From: JAMXLO01 sp963850535
Lineage (GTDB): Bacteria > Pseudomonadota > Alphaproteobacteria > Acetobacterales > Acetobacteraceae
DNA: 64,000 nucleotides
NCBI GenBank assembly: GCA_963850535.1
Contig: CAWKMC010000024.1
Coordinates: 124,001 to 188,000 of the forward strand
Reading direction: 5' to 3'
A program made the translations under genes and the position numbers. The notes beneath the pieces were generated by a model that worked only from the letters and a program-made list of their open reading frames with translations, had not been told where the DNA came from and made no database searches. Numbering within the stretch: the stretch's first letter is position 1; the number at the start of each line of letters is the position of its first letter. Shown here piece after piece: positions 11,872-20,199 of the stretch.

Positions 11872-12485
11872 CTATCACCCGCCGTCATGTTCTGGTCGGT
11901 CTAAGCGCTTGCATCGCAGCGGGGATACTGACATGCACAGCCGGCTTCGCATGGTTCCTACATTTGGCGGACAGTCGCGCTCAGGCCCCCGCGCACGCCG
12001 ATGGTATCGTCGCCTTCACCGGGGGGCCCGAGCGAGTCGAAACCGCACTGCGCCTGCTCGCTGACGGTCGCGCCGATCGTCTGCTGCTCTCGGGTATCGG
12101 CGGAGGAGCCGAGTTGACCGAGCTGGCGCACCGGGCCGGTGTCGATCCGCTGCCGCTGGCTGCGCGGGTCACCATCGATCGCATTGCCGCCACGACCAAG
12201 GGCAATGCGCTGGCCACCGCCGACTGGGCACGCAGCAACGACATCCATTCACTGCTGGTGGTGACGGCAGCGTATCACATGCCGCGTGCGCTGACCGAAC
12301 TGGCAAGGACGTTGCCCGGGGTGACGTTGCATCCTTTGCCGGTCGCGCCACCTGAGCAATCTACCGAGCCTCCTCTGCGGCTGATGGCCGAGGAGTACAT
12401 CAAGTTCCTTGCCACTGCGACCGGCCTGACCACTGTCCTGCCCGAACGCGAGCCGACGCTGGTGCGCCCCAGCCATGCCGGATGA
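11868..12485 (+). CDS. YdcF/ElyC family (DUF218) protein
   Basis: 205 residues from ATG 11868. An N-terminal TM/signal anchor (about residues 7-30) is followed by a DUF218 domain: GIVAFTGGPERVETALRLL, RLLLSG, TKGNALATADWA and the conserved LVVTAAYHMPRAL. ElyC/SanA relatives act in envelope homeostasis; the reaction is unsettled. It is coupled by 4-bp overlaps to ftsX before and plsC after, a common order in Acetobacteraceae-like genomes. Confidence 0.87.
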   Translation: MTITRRHVLVGLSACIAAGILTCTAGFAWFLHLADSRAQAPAHADGIVAFTGGPERVETALRLLADGRADRLLLSGIGGGAELTELAHRAGVDPLPLAARVTIDRIAATTKGNALATADWARSNDIHSLLVVTAAYHMPRALTELARTLPGVTLHPLPVAPPEQSTEPPLRLMAEEYIKFLATATGLTTVLPEREPTLVRPSHAG

Positions 12486-13192
12486 CTTTGCTGCGTTCCA
12501 CTCTGTTCAACCTGTACTTCTTCATGCTGACCTTCGTCTTGACCGTGGGGCTCGCCACACCTGTCAGATTGCTGGCGCCGCACCGCGTCCTGGATGTCGC
12601 AATGCTGTGGGCGCGCCTGCTTATGGCCGGGCTGCGGGTGATCTGCGGTATTCGCCTCTCGGTGCACGGGCAAGAACGACTGGGTCCAGGTCCCGCCCTC
12701 ATCGCATCGACCCACCAGTCGGCTTTTGACACGTTCGTCTGGCTCACACTCGTGCCGCGCTGCTGCTACGTCTTGAAGCACGAGTTGCTGCGGATCCCGC
12801 TGTTCGGTCCCCTTATGCCGCTGGCCGGCATGATCGCGGTGGATCGCCGCGGCGGCGCGGGCGCGATGCGTCATCTCATGCGCGAAGGCGAGCGGGCGGT
12901 TCGTGAGCAGCGGCAGATCGTGATCTTCCCAGAGGGCACCCGAGCCGCTCCTGGCGAACAACTTCCGCTTCAACCAGGTGCCGTGGCGCTGGCCGCCAGG
13001 ACCCAGCTGCCGGTGATCCCGGTCGTCACGGATTCGGGTCGCTGCTGGGGACGCCGTGCATTCCAGAAACGGCCAGGGACGATCAACATCTGGCTGCTTG
13101 ACCCACTCCCTGCAGGTTCGAAGCGCGATCAGCTCATGCATAGGCTGGCACAGGCGCTAAGGTACGGCCCTGTGGACAACTCTGTGGGCTGA
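12482..13192 (+). CDS. plsC: 1-acyl-sn-glycerol-3-phosphate acyltransferase
   Basis: 236 residues; acylates lysophosphatidic acid to phosphatidic acid at the inner membrane. The N-terminal TM helix (FNLYFFMLTFVLTVG), the catalytic HX4D block STHQSAFDTF (about residue 78), the glycerol-phosphate site FPEGTR and the downstream LPVIPVVTDSG are in the normal order and spacing. The ATG at 12482 overlaps the ydcF stop. It ends the ftsE-plsC operon. Confidence 0.92.
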   Translation: MTLLRSTLFNLYFFMLTFVLTVGLATPVRLLAPHRVLDVAMLWARLLMAGLRVICGIRLSVHGQERLGPGPALIASTHQSAFDTFVWLTLVPRCCYVLKHELLRIPLFGPLMPLAGMIAVDRRGGAGAMRHLMREGERAVREQRQIVIFPEGTRAAPGEQLPLQPGAVALAARTQLPVIPVVTDSGRCWGRRAFQKRPGTINIWLLDPLPAGSKRDQLMHRLAQALRYGPVDNSVG

Positions 13193-13427
13193 GCGCCAAT
13201 TCGGCTCGCACACTGCAGTAGTCACCTCGCGCAAGGCATTGAAGAAAAACAAGTAGTGGCTGTACCCGCCTCAGCCGCAGCTTGGCGCTCAACATGGGGA
13301 TAGAGGCGGCGCCGCGGTTCGACCACCCGTGGCGGGCCCTGTGGGGGTCGCTCCGGTTGCCCCTGGGGCCGCGTTGCCTCGCTCCCGCGTTCGCCTATAA
13401 GCAGCGCGCGGTTCAGTACGAGGCTGT

Positions 13428-14462
13428 ATGCGGCGAACGCGGAAGTTATGGCTCATCTTGCTCGCCGTGCCGCTCGTGCTGCTGGTTGCCGATACGGTCT
13501 ACTGGCGCGTCGTTGCGGGCAACTTGGAACACGGCTTTGCCAACTGGGTTGCACTTCAGAAAGCAAGTGGCTGGACGGAGGAGAACGGGCCGACCAGCAT
13601 AAGTGGCTGGCCATCCGCGGCAACCCTTGTCATCCCCGCATTATCCCTGACGCGCCAGGGTGCGGACACGCCCACAAGTTTCAATTGGAGGGCCGAGAGG
13701 GTCAATGTGCGCATCGCGCTGGCACGGCCAACGATGCTCGAGATTACCCCGGAAGGTCAGCAGCAGGTTCGCCTGGCCGGCAACCCCCTTGTGACCTACA
13801 CCGCCGGCCGCCTTCGCTTGCTCATGCCCCTTCAATCATCGAATTGGCCTGATTTCATCGACCTTATAGCCACTAATCTACGCGCCGAGACGCGAGCCGG
13901 GATCGCTAGCGTTCGAAGCTTGCAACTGCACCTCGCACTCCATCCTGAGGCCCATCCCGGCGAACCTGCGGCCATTTCCTCGCTCCATGCCGCGGATGTC
14001 GGCCTTCCCCCAGGCGTTGTCCGCCCGCTCGGTCCCAATATTGCCAAGCTGGAGATGGACGTGTCCTTGAATGGTCCGTTACCTATCGGGGGAACCACCG
14101 CAGAACTCGCGACAAGCTGGCGTGACGGTGGTGGATCGCTGGAGATTCAGCATCTGATGCTGACTTGGGGGCCACTCGACCTCACAGCCGGCGCAACCGT
14201 GGCACTCGACGACCAATTGCAGCCAATGGGCGCCGGGACTGCTCGCATTGTCGGATACGCCGAGTCACTGGACACACTGGCGGCGCATTCCATGATCAGC
14301 CGATCGGCTGCGACCGCAGCGAAGGCCGTTTTGTCGCTGCTCGCCAACGCGCCAGACGACGGCTCGCGTCCTGATGTGGAGGTGCCCCTGACGCTACAGT
14401 ATCGGACCCTGTCGATGCGGCAGGTCCCGTTGCTGCGTCTGCCCGAGTTGGACTGGCCATAA
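13428..14462 (+). CDS. DUF2125 domain protein
   Basis: 344 residues with a basic start and membrane anchor (MRRTRKLWLILLAVPLVLLVA), then a long beta-rich periplasmic domain matching the DUF2125 pattern: YWRVVAGNLEHGFANWVALQKASGWT at its start, GWPSAATLVIPALSLT, and WRAERVNVRIALARPTML. This family is widespread in Rhodospirillales and Rhizobiales and uncharacterised. The 235-bp gap before it has its own start region, so it may not belong to the ftsE operon. Nothing else was recognised in that gap. Confidence 0.82.
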   Translation: MRRTRKLWLILLAVPLVLLVADTVYWRVVAGNLEHGFANWVALQKASGWTEENGPTSISGWPSAATLVIPALSLTRQGADTPTSFNWRAERVNVRIALARPTMLEITPEGQQQVRLAGNPLVTYTAGRLRLLMPLQSSNWPDFIDLIATNLRAETRAGIASVRSLQLHLALHPEAHPGEPAAISSLHAADVGLPPGVVRPLGPNIAKLEMDVSLNGPLPIGGTTAELATSWRDGGGSLEIQHLMLTWGPLDLTAGATVALDDQLQPMGAGTARIVGYAESLDTLAAHSMISRSAATAAKAVLSLLANAPDDGSRPDVEVPLTLQYRTLSMRQVPLLRLPELDWP

Positions 14463-14544
14463 CGCACTTGGGACTTGGCGATCGCTATGGGCGGGCGTAG
14501 CATAGCGGTGTGACGTCATCGACGAACAGCACGCGAATTAGCGG

Positions 14545-14566
14545 CCCGGCTGCCTGAGCAGCCGGG
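14545..14566 (+). terminator. Strong GC hairpin after DUF2125 gene
   Basis: A perfect 9-bp stem CCCGGCTGC / GCAGCCGGG with loop CTGA lies about 80 bp after the DUF2125 stop and 47 bp before the next start, followed by GATTTA rather than a full T-run. It is probably a terminator for the upstream gene; attenuation of the downstream cio genes is also possible. Confidence 0.55.
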
Positions 14567-14613
14567 GATTTACCCGCCTTTCATCGTCGCGTCTCCTGTT
14601 CGGAATTGCCCCC

Positions 14614-14886
14614 ATGTCTGATGTTCCCTGCGTCGCCGTCCGCTTCATGCTTGATGCGGATGTATCGCCTGGCTTGTTGTGCCGTCTCCTGCAACCGTTC
14701 GGTCGCAGGGACCTAGTTCCCGACCGTATGTGGTCGCACCGTTCTGGTGACACCATGCATGTCGAGATTGCCATGGATGCGATACCGGCCGCCGCGGTGC
14801 ACCTCCTCGAGGGCAACCTGCGCCAGGTGATTGGCGTGCGTGCACTGACCCAGTTGCGACCGGAGGCGATCCGCCAGGCAGCTTGA
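14614..14886 (+). CDS. Small ACT-like domain protein upstream of cytochrome bd genes
   Basis: 90 residues. The order of predicted strands and helices (VAVRFMLDADVSPGLLCRLL, DRMWSHRSGDTMHVEIAM, AAAVHLLEGNLRQVIGVRAL) fits a single beta-alpha-beta-beta-alpha-beta ACT-type regulatory fold such as acetolactate synthase small subunits. There is no catalytic motif. It lies 53 bp before cioA in the same direction, so it may be co-transcribed. The fold call is by eye and needs a profile search. Confidence 0.6.
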   Translation: MSDVPCVAVRFMLDADVSPGLLCRLLQPFGRRDLVPDRMWSHRSGDTMHVEIAMDAIPAAAVHLLEGNLRQVIGVRALTQLRPEAIRQAA

Positions 14887-14939
14887 AGCGCGCCCAGCGC
14901 TCTGCATACTGAGGCACCCGGCAACCGCATGAGGTTGGC

Positions 14940-16334
14940 ATGCCCGGCGTAGCCGCTGTACTGCTGGCCCGCGCGCAGTTCGCGCTCACCGTCGGCTTCC
15001 ACATAGTGCTGCCGGCGTTCAGCATCGGCCTGGCCAGCTATCTCGCGGTGCTGGAGATCCTGTGGTTGCTCACTCGCTGGCAGGTGTATCGCGATGTCTA
15101 TCAGTATTGGCTGAAGGCATTCGCCGTCACGTTTGGCATGGGCGTCGTGTCCGGCCTCGTGATGTCGTACGAATTCGGCACCAATTGGGCGCGCTTTGCC
15201 GATAAGGCCGGACCGGTGATCGGGCCGCTGATGGGCTATGAGGTGCTGACGGCCTTCTTCCTGGAAGCTGGCTTCCTCGGCATCATGTTGTTCGGCCGCG
15301 ATCGCGTCTCTCGCGGCATCTATTGCTTCGCTACGTTGATGGTCGCGATAGGGACACTGTTCAGCGCATTCTGGATCCTCGCTGCCAATTCCTGGATGCA
15401 GACTCCGCAAGGCTACACCGTGACGCCCGATGGGAGGTTCGAACCCGCCGACTGGTGGCAGGTCATCTTCAACCCGTCCTTCCCGTATCGGCTGGTTCAC
15501 ATGGTGATCGCGTCTTACCTGTCGGTTGCTTTCGTCGTAGGCGCGGTTGGCGCGTGGCACATGCGGCGCGACCTGCAAAATCAGGCAGCCCGCCTCATGT
15601 TCTCGATGGCAATGTGGATGGCCGTCGTCGTGGCACCTCTGCAGGTGCTGGCGGGCGATCAGCACGGATTGAACACGCTGGAGCACCAACCCGCCAAAGT
15701 CGCCGCACTGGAGGGCGATTGGGAATCACAGCCTGGCCAGCCCCTGATCCTGTTCGGCATGCCCAACATGGACGCCGAGCGTACTGACTGGGCTGTCGAG
15801 ATACCGCATCTCGGCGCGCTGGTCCTGACGCATACCTGGAACGGCTCGATCAAAGGCCTGAAGGATTTCCCGCCTCAGGATCGGCCCTATTCGCCTGTGG
15901 TCTTCTGGGCATTCCGGATCATGGTGGGTCTCGGCCTGTTGATGGCGGCGGTTGGCGTGTGGGGCGCCTGGCTAAGGGCCCGCAACCGGCTTTACACATC
16001 GATGTGGCTGCGCCGCGCCATGCTGCTGCTGGCGCCGTCGGGCTTCATCGCCTTGCTGTCGGGTTGGACGGTCACCGAGGTCGGCCGCCAGCCCTTCACC
16101 GTCTACGGTCTGCTGCGCACCGCCGACAGCGCCTCGCCTATCGACACCCCTGGCGTTGCCACGTCCCTGGCCGCCTTCGTTGTTGTATATGCAATCGTGT
16201 TCGGTGCCGGGTTCTTCTTCCTGTTTCGCGTGTTGCGCCGGCCGCCGACGACAGGCGAGCCCGGACCGCGGAGCGGTATGCCCGTCCGCTCGGCCGGAAT
16301 CACTCCGGCGCCGGCTCTGGGACGGCAGCCATGA
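14940..16334 (+). CDS. cydA: Cytochrome bd-type ubiquinol oxidase subunit I, cyanide-insensitive type
   Basis: 464 residues; the quinol-oxidising heme subunit of a cytochrome bd oxidase in the inner membrane. The His of GFHIVLPAF (about residue 21) and of RLVHMVIASY (about 186) are the expected heme ligands; the quinol-site GWTVTEVGRQPFTVYGLLRT is present. The Q-loop is short, as in the CioA branch rather than the long-loop E. coli CydA. The ATG at 14940 has GAGG about 6 bases upstream. It is followed by subunit II after 63 bp. Confidence 0.92.
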   Translation: MPGVAAVLLARAQFALTVGFHIVLPAFSIGLASYLAVLEILWLLTRWQVYRDVYQYWLKAFAVTFGMGVVSGLVMSYEFGTNWARFADKAGPVIGPLMGYEVLTAFFLEAGFLGIMLFGRDRVSRGIYCFATLMVAIGTLFSAFWILAANSWMQTPQGYTVTPDGRFEPADWWQVIFNPSFPYRLVHMVIASYLSVAFVVGAVGAWHMRRDLQNQAARLMFSMAMWMAVVVAPLQVLAGDQHGLNTLEHQPAKVAALEGDWESQPGQPLILFGMPNMDAERTDWAVEIPHLGALVLTHTWNGSIKGLKDFPPQDRPYSPVVFWAFRIMVGLGLLMAAVGVWGAWLRARNRLYTSMWLRRAMLLLAPSGFIALLSGWTVTEVGRQPFTVYGLLRTADSASPIDTPGVATSLAAFVVVYAIVFGAGFFFLFRVLRRPPTTGEPGPRSGMPVRSAGITPAPALGRQP

Positions 16335-16397
16335 TGGGCGAGTCTAGCGCACCATGGCGGTAGAGGTAGGGGACCGGGCTGACGCCCGGGAGCGCGC

Positions 16398-17405
16398 ATG
16401 ACGTGGCTGCCAGTCATCTGGGCTGGGGTGATCGCGTTCGCGGTGCTGGCGTACGTGCTGCTGGATGGCTTCGATCTGGGCGTCGGCATCCTCTTCGCGG
16501 TCGAGCAGCGCGAAGAGGATCGCGACGTCATGGTCAGCTCCGTTGTGCCGGTCTGGGACGGCAACGAGACCTGGCTGGTGCTGGGCGGTGGTGGATTGTT
16601 CGCGGTGTTTCCTCTCGCCTATGCCGTGATCATGCCGGCGTTGTATCCGGCGATCATCACCATGCTGTTGTCGCTGGTGTTCCGCGGCGTAGGCTTCGAG
16701 TTCCGCTTCAGCGCCACGACGATGCGCGGAAGGATCTGGTGGGACCGCGGGATTTGCGTCGGCTCGACCCTTGCAGCGTTCTGCCAGGGCCTCATCCTTG
16801 GCGGCCTGCTGCAAGGCATTCGCGTGCAGGACCGCGTCTACGCCGGCGGCTGGTGGGATTGGCTGACGCCGTTCACCGTGCTCTGCGGCATCGCCCTTGT
16901 CATCGGATACGCATTGCAAGGCGCCTGCTGGCTCGTCTGGCGGTGCGAGGGCGCACTGCACCAGCGCGCGAGACAGCAGGCGCGCGTCCTCGCGGTGGCC
17001 ACACTGGCGCTGATCGTCATCGTCAGCATATGGACACCGCTGCTGCACCCGACGTTCAGCGATCGCTGGTTCACCTGGCCTAATATTGTGTTGACCAGCC
17101 CGGTGCCTATTCTGGTCGCGCTTGCCGCCTGGCTGTTCTGGCGAGGACTTAACCAAGGACACCACGCCACGCCGCTGCTCTGCGCTCAGGCTTGGTTTAT
17201 CCTGTGCTACGCCGGTCTTGCGATCAGCCTCTGGCCACTCATTGTGCCACCGGATATCACCATCTGGGACGCGGCGGCGCCGCCCGTGAGCCAGTACTTC
17301 CTGCTGATCGGCGCGCTGATCCTGGTGCCGATCATTCTGTGCTACACCGGCTTTGCCTACTGGGTGTTCCGCGGCAAGGTACGCCCCGGCATGCACACCT
17401 ACTGA
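16398..17405 (+). CDS. cydB: Cytochrome bd-type ubiquinol oxidase subunit II
   Basis: 335 residues, eight predicted TM helices, starting MTWLPVIWAGVIAFAVLAYV. The family blocks YVLLDGFDLGVGILF, VWDGNETWLVLGGGGLFAVFP and ALYPAIITMLLSLVFRGVGFEFR are intact. It pairs with the CioA-type subunit I directly upstream. I searched the following 100 bp for a CydX-like single-helix peptide and found none. Confidence 0.92.
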   Translation: MTWLPVIWAGVIAFAVLAYVLLDGFDLGVGILFAVEQREEDRDVMVSSVVPVWDGNETWLVLGGGGLFAVFPLAYAVIMPALYPAIITMLLSLVFRGVGFEFRFSATTMRGRIWWDRGICVGSTLAAFCQGLILGGLLQGIRVQDRVYAGGWWDWLTPFTVLCGIALVIGYALQGACWLVWRCEGALHQRARQQARVLAVATLALIVIVSIWTPLLHPTFSDRWFTWPNIVLTSPVPILVALAAWLFWRGLNQGHHATPLLCAQAWFILCYAGLAISLWPLIVPPDITIWDAAAPPVSQYFLLIGALILVPIILCYTGFAYWVFRGKVRPGMHTY

Positions 17406-17504
17406 GGTGTATTTGCGCGGTCGTCTGCCAGGACTATGCGCCGTCGCGGCACCCGTTCAAGCATCGCCGGCACACATTCTCGTTGCGCTGCCAAACTTGA
17501 GTCT

Positions 17505-18479
17505 TCAGGCATACGAGAATACCGGCGACAACCGTCTCGTTCGTGGGAAGATCGCCGTCAGAGCGTCTGTAACATGGCACGGACGAGTCAGGCGCTGTAT
17601 TTGCAGGCCCGCTTGACAGAGGCCTGCCAAAAACAGCTGATACACCGACAGGCTCCTCGGGATTGGGGCAAGTTCACCGTCCCTGAGCTGGCGGTCAAAT
17701 CTCTGCAAACATTGCTCGAGTGATACGCGAGGACGAACGGATGCGACCAGGTCGAAGATATTGTCGCACACTCGAGACACGTCCTTTGGGTACATTTCTC
17801 TCGGAAGGAGGTCTTCATCGAAAAGCTTCTCGAGGTGTGTGGCGATCGTGACCCTTGACTCGAGGCCCGGCCATCGGGCGGCCGGCACTTGCGCACACAA
17901 GGGCTCATAGGCGCCGATCGAGGCATCAAGTAGCTCGACAGCTGCTTTGAGCTGCCAAGCTAGCCGAAGCCGGGGCCACCCAACGCTCGAAGCCTTGTAA
18001 GCGAGATCGTGTGTAGCTGTAGACCAAGCATGTTCGAACGCAGTCCGCACCTGAACCTCGAAAAGTTGGGGGCCTCCTACCCCATCGGCCGGAGCCAATG
18101 CGCCCGGTATAGGGTATAGTCGGCAATGGATACGCATCGAATCGAACCAGAACGACTCAGGCGGTTTCGTGTAATCTGATCTCTGCTTAACCGTGATCAC
18201 TTCAAAAGCGGATTTACAGTGGTTAAGCACCTCCGCTACCTCTCCGCGCGTCGGCACAACAGCAGTAAATGCAATCATATCCTCTATGTCGGAGATCTTC
18301 TGGTATCTCCCACTTTCAATCTTTTCCGCCAGAGATTCGATCGTCTTTATGCGCCCGGAGTATGGAAAATTCCGCTGTTCACAAAATGCAATCAGGGAAG
18401 CCTTTGCCCTGGCATGGGTAGCGAGAAGAGATGCCTCATTGTTACTCCAATACCTTTGTAGCTCTTCAGGAACGATCAT
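17505..18479 (-). CDS. RelA/SpoT synthetase-domain protein with divergent nucleotide loop
   Basis: 324 residues with an N-terminal alarmone-synthetase-like domain. The phosphate-binding block SGRIKTIESLAEKI followed by ISDIEDMIAFTAVVP matches RelA/RelQ, and FEVQVRTAFEHAWSTATHDLAYK is the family's EVQIRT...W...EH..YK block. The usual guanine-stacking NGYxSxH loop is instead FWFDSMRIH, so the acceptor site is altered. About 130 extra C-terminal residues of no recognised family follow. It lies alone on the minus strand between the core block and the first insertion sequence. It may be a small alarmone synthetase, a toxic SAS (toxSAS/CapRel-like) or an inactive relative; sequence alone does not decide. 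Confidence 0.75.
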   Translation of the reverse strand: MIVPEELQRYWSNNEASLLATHARAKASLIAFCEQRNFPYSGRIKTIESLAEKIESGRYQKISDIEDMIAFTAVVPTRGEVAEVLNHCKSAFEVITVKQRSDYTKPPESFWFDSMRIHCRLYPIPGALAPADGVGGPQLFEVQVRTAFEHAWSTATHDLAYKASSVGWPRLRLAWQLKAAVELLDASIGAYEPLCAQVPAARWPGLESRVTIATHLEKLFDEDLLPREMYPKDVSRVCDNIFDLVASVRPRVSLEQCLQRFDRQLRDGELAPIPRSLSVYQLFLAGLCQAGLQIQRLTRPCHVTDALTAIFPRTRRLSPVFSYA

Positions 18480-19073
18480 GAGGCTTGCGGCAGGAAATCG
18501 GGCGCAGAGATGACCTGCACGATAGTGTTGATCCTCGTTTGTCTAGGACCCGGATCGTTGGACGCGGAGCGGGCGGCAGCGTAGTACGCCTCGGCAGGCT
18601 TAAATTTCTGCCGCCTAGGCTAGGCTGTGTGGACGGATTTAACCAGCATCAGCCCGCAGGCAAAACTGATGATTGCTGAGTAGCTGGTGTCGGTCTTCTC
18701 ACAGCGCATGGCGACGCGTTTGAACCGTTTGAGCTTGCCGATCGCCTGTTCGACACGCGCCCGCAGTTTATACAGGCGCTTCGGGAAGAAGCGCCCTCTC
18801 CGCTTGGAGTTTTCGCGGCGCGGAATAACCGGTGTGATGCCGCGCGCGAGTGCCGCCGCCCGGTTGGCTTGGCTGTCATAGCCCTTGTCCGTCATCGCAA
18901 TGCGCGGGCATGTCAGGGCCGATGTCGAGCGATATCTCGAACTGTGTGCTGTCGCTGACCTCGCCACCAGTCAGATGGAAGTCGAGAGTGTTGCCGTCGA
19001 GATCGGTCTTGAGGTGGATTTTTGTCGAGAAGCCGCCGCGCGAGCGGCCGAATGACTGGCGTTGCTGCCCCCT

Positions 19074-19250
19074 TGTATCTTGCCATTGCCGACCACGAAG
19101 CCGTCGGCAAGCGTATCGGTGGACGGGAGACCGAAGCCCCCGAGGGTGATTGAGCCCGAGCAAAAGCGAGGTTCCCCGCCCACCGGTTCCAGAGGGAACC
19201 CGAACAGTCGCCTGGGCCGCAAGCCGAGCCCGCATTCGCAAGGACGGGTC
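19074..19250 (+). ncRNA. Predicted IS110 bridge RNA, copy 1
   Basis: The 5' non-coding end of the element has an 8-bp hairpin (TTGCCGAC 19086-19093 with GTCGGCAA 19103-19110). A stem CGGTGG/CCACCG (19117-19122 with 19180-19185) encloses a large loop. A third hairpin is GGTTCC/GGAACC (185-190 with 195-200). The big loop carries GCCCCC (19136-19141), equal to the left target flank, and GCAAAAG (19160-19166), the complement of the right target flank with its core. The next domain carries ACAGTCGC (19204-19211), equal to the element's own right end plus core, as a donor guide should be. Bridge RNAs are established for IS621; this assignment is by sequence reading. Confidence 0.7.
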
Positions 19251-20199
19251 ATGGAATGCCACCGCGCCACCACGCCGAGCTTTGTCGGCATCGATGTCTC
19301 CAAGGATCGGTTGGATGTTCACGTAGTCCCATCAGGTCGGACCTTCACAGCCCAGCGGGACGGCAAAGGTTTGGAACAGTTGGCCGGTGATCTGCGTCAA
19401 TTTGCCCCGGCGCTGGTTGTGCTTGAGGCGACGGGTGGGTTTGAGATCACTGTGGCTGCAGCGCTGGCCAGCGCGAACCTCCCGGTCGCGGTTGTCAATC
19501 CGCGTCAGATCCGGGACTTTGCTCGCGCCACTGGGCGATTGGCCAAGACCGACGCACTCGACGCTGAGGCTATTGCTCGGTTCGCTGAGCGCATTCGGCC
19601 TGAGCCACGCCAACTGGCCGACGCCGAGAGCCTGAGCCTGGGAGAACTGGTGCGCGCCGCCGTCAGGTGGTGGAGATGATCGGCATGGAGACTAATCGGC
19701 AGCATCAGGCGCGGAATCCTCGTGTTCAGCGTATGCTTAAGGCAACATTGAAGACGCTGAGTGCTCAGCTCGCCGAGCTCGATCACGAGATTGATGACAC
19801 TGTCAGACGATCGCCGATCTGGCGTGCTGCCGACGATCTGCTGACATCGGTTCCTGGGATCGGTGATGTCACCGCACACACCCTGATCGCAGACTTACCC
19901 GAACTCGGTCAACTTGATTCCGTCGTGTCGCGGCCCTCGTCGGCGTCGCACCGATCAATCGAGATTCCGGGCAGATGCGCGGTAAACGCACCATCGCCGG
20001 CGGCCGGGCCGAAGTTCGCAACGCGCTGTATATGGCGACGCTAGCAGCGATCCGCTGGAACCCTGTCATCAACAAACATTATCACGGCCTGGTCGATCGC
20101 GGACGCCCCAAGAAGGTCGCGCTTGTGGCATGCATGCGGCGTCTGCTCGGGATCCTTAATGCAATCATGCGGACCAAGACCCCATGGCAATGCGCGTAA
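19251..20199 (+). pseudogene. IS110-family transposase, two frameshifts
   Basis: The ATG at 19251 follows AAGGACGGGTC (ribosome-binding AAGGA). The DEDD N-terminal domain (SFVGIDVSKDRLDVHV, LEATGGFE, TDALDAEAIARFAERI) and the C-terminal Tnp20/HhH part (LLTSVPGIGDVTAHTLIAD, MRGKRTIAGGRAEVRNALYM) are all present. They are split by a shift near 19650 (in the LGELVRAAVRWWR region) and another near 19920. The homologue at 42181-43125 shows the intact order. This copy is therefore probably dead in cis but could be mobilised in trans. Confidence 0.85.

Noticed and set aside
14538..15689. 383-residue minus-strand frame across cydA
   Set aside because: Composition of an antisense shadow (Gln/His/Arg-rich) and overlap with a complete cytochrome bd subunit.
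16344..17396. 350-residue minus-strand frame across cydB
   Set aside because: Antisense shadow of a membrane protein; no start signal.
17406..17504. CydX-like small subunit after cydB
   Set aside because: No short hydrophobic peptide with a start signal is present.
19204..19241. Right donor guide of the bridge RNA (CAAG at about 19220 or 19238)
   Set aside because: Only four bases match the complement of the left end, and two positions compete, so I did not assign it.
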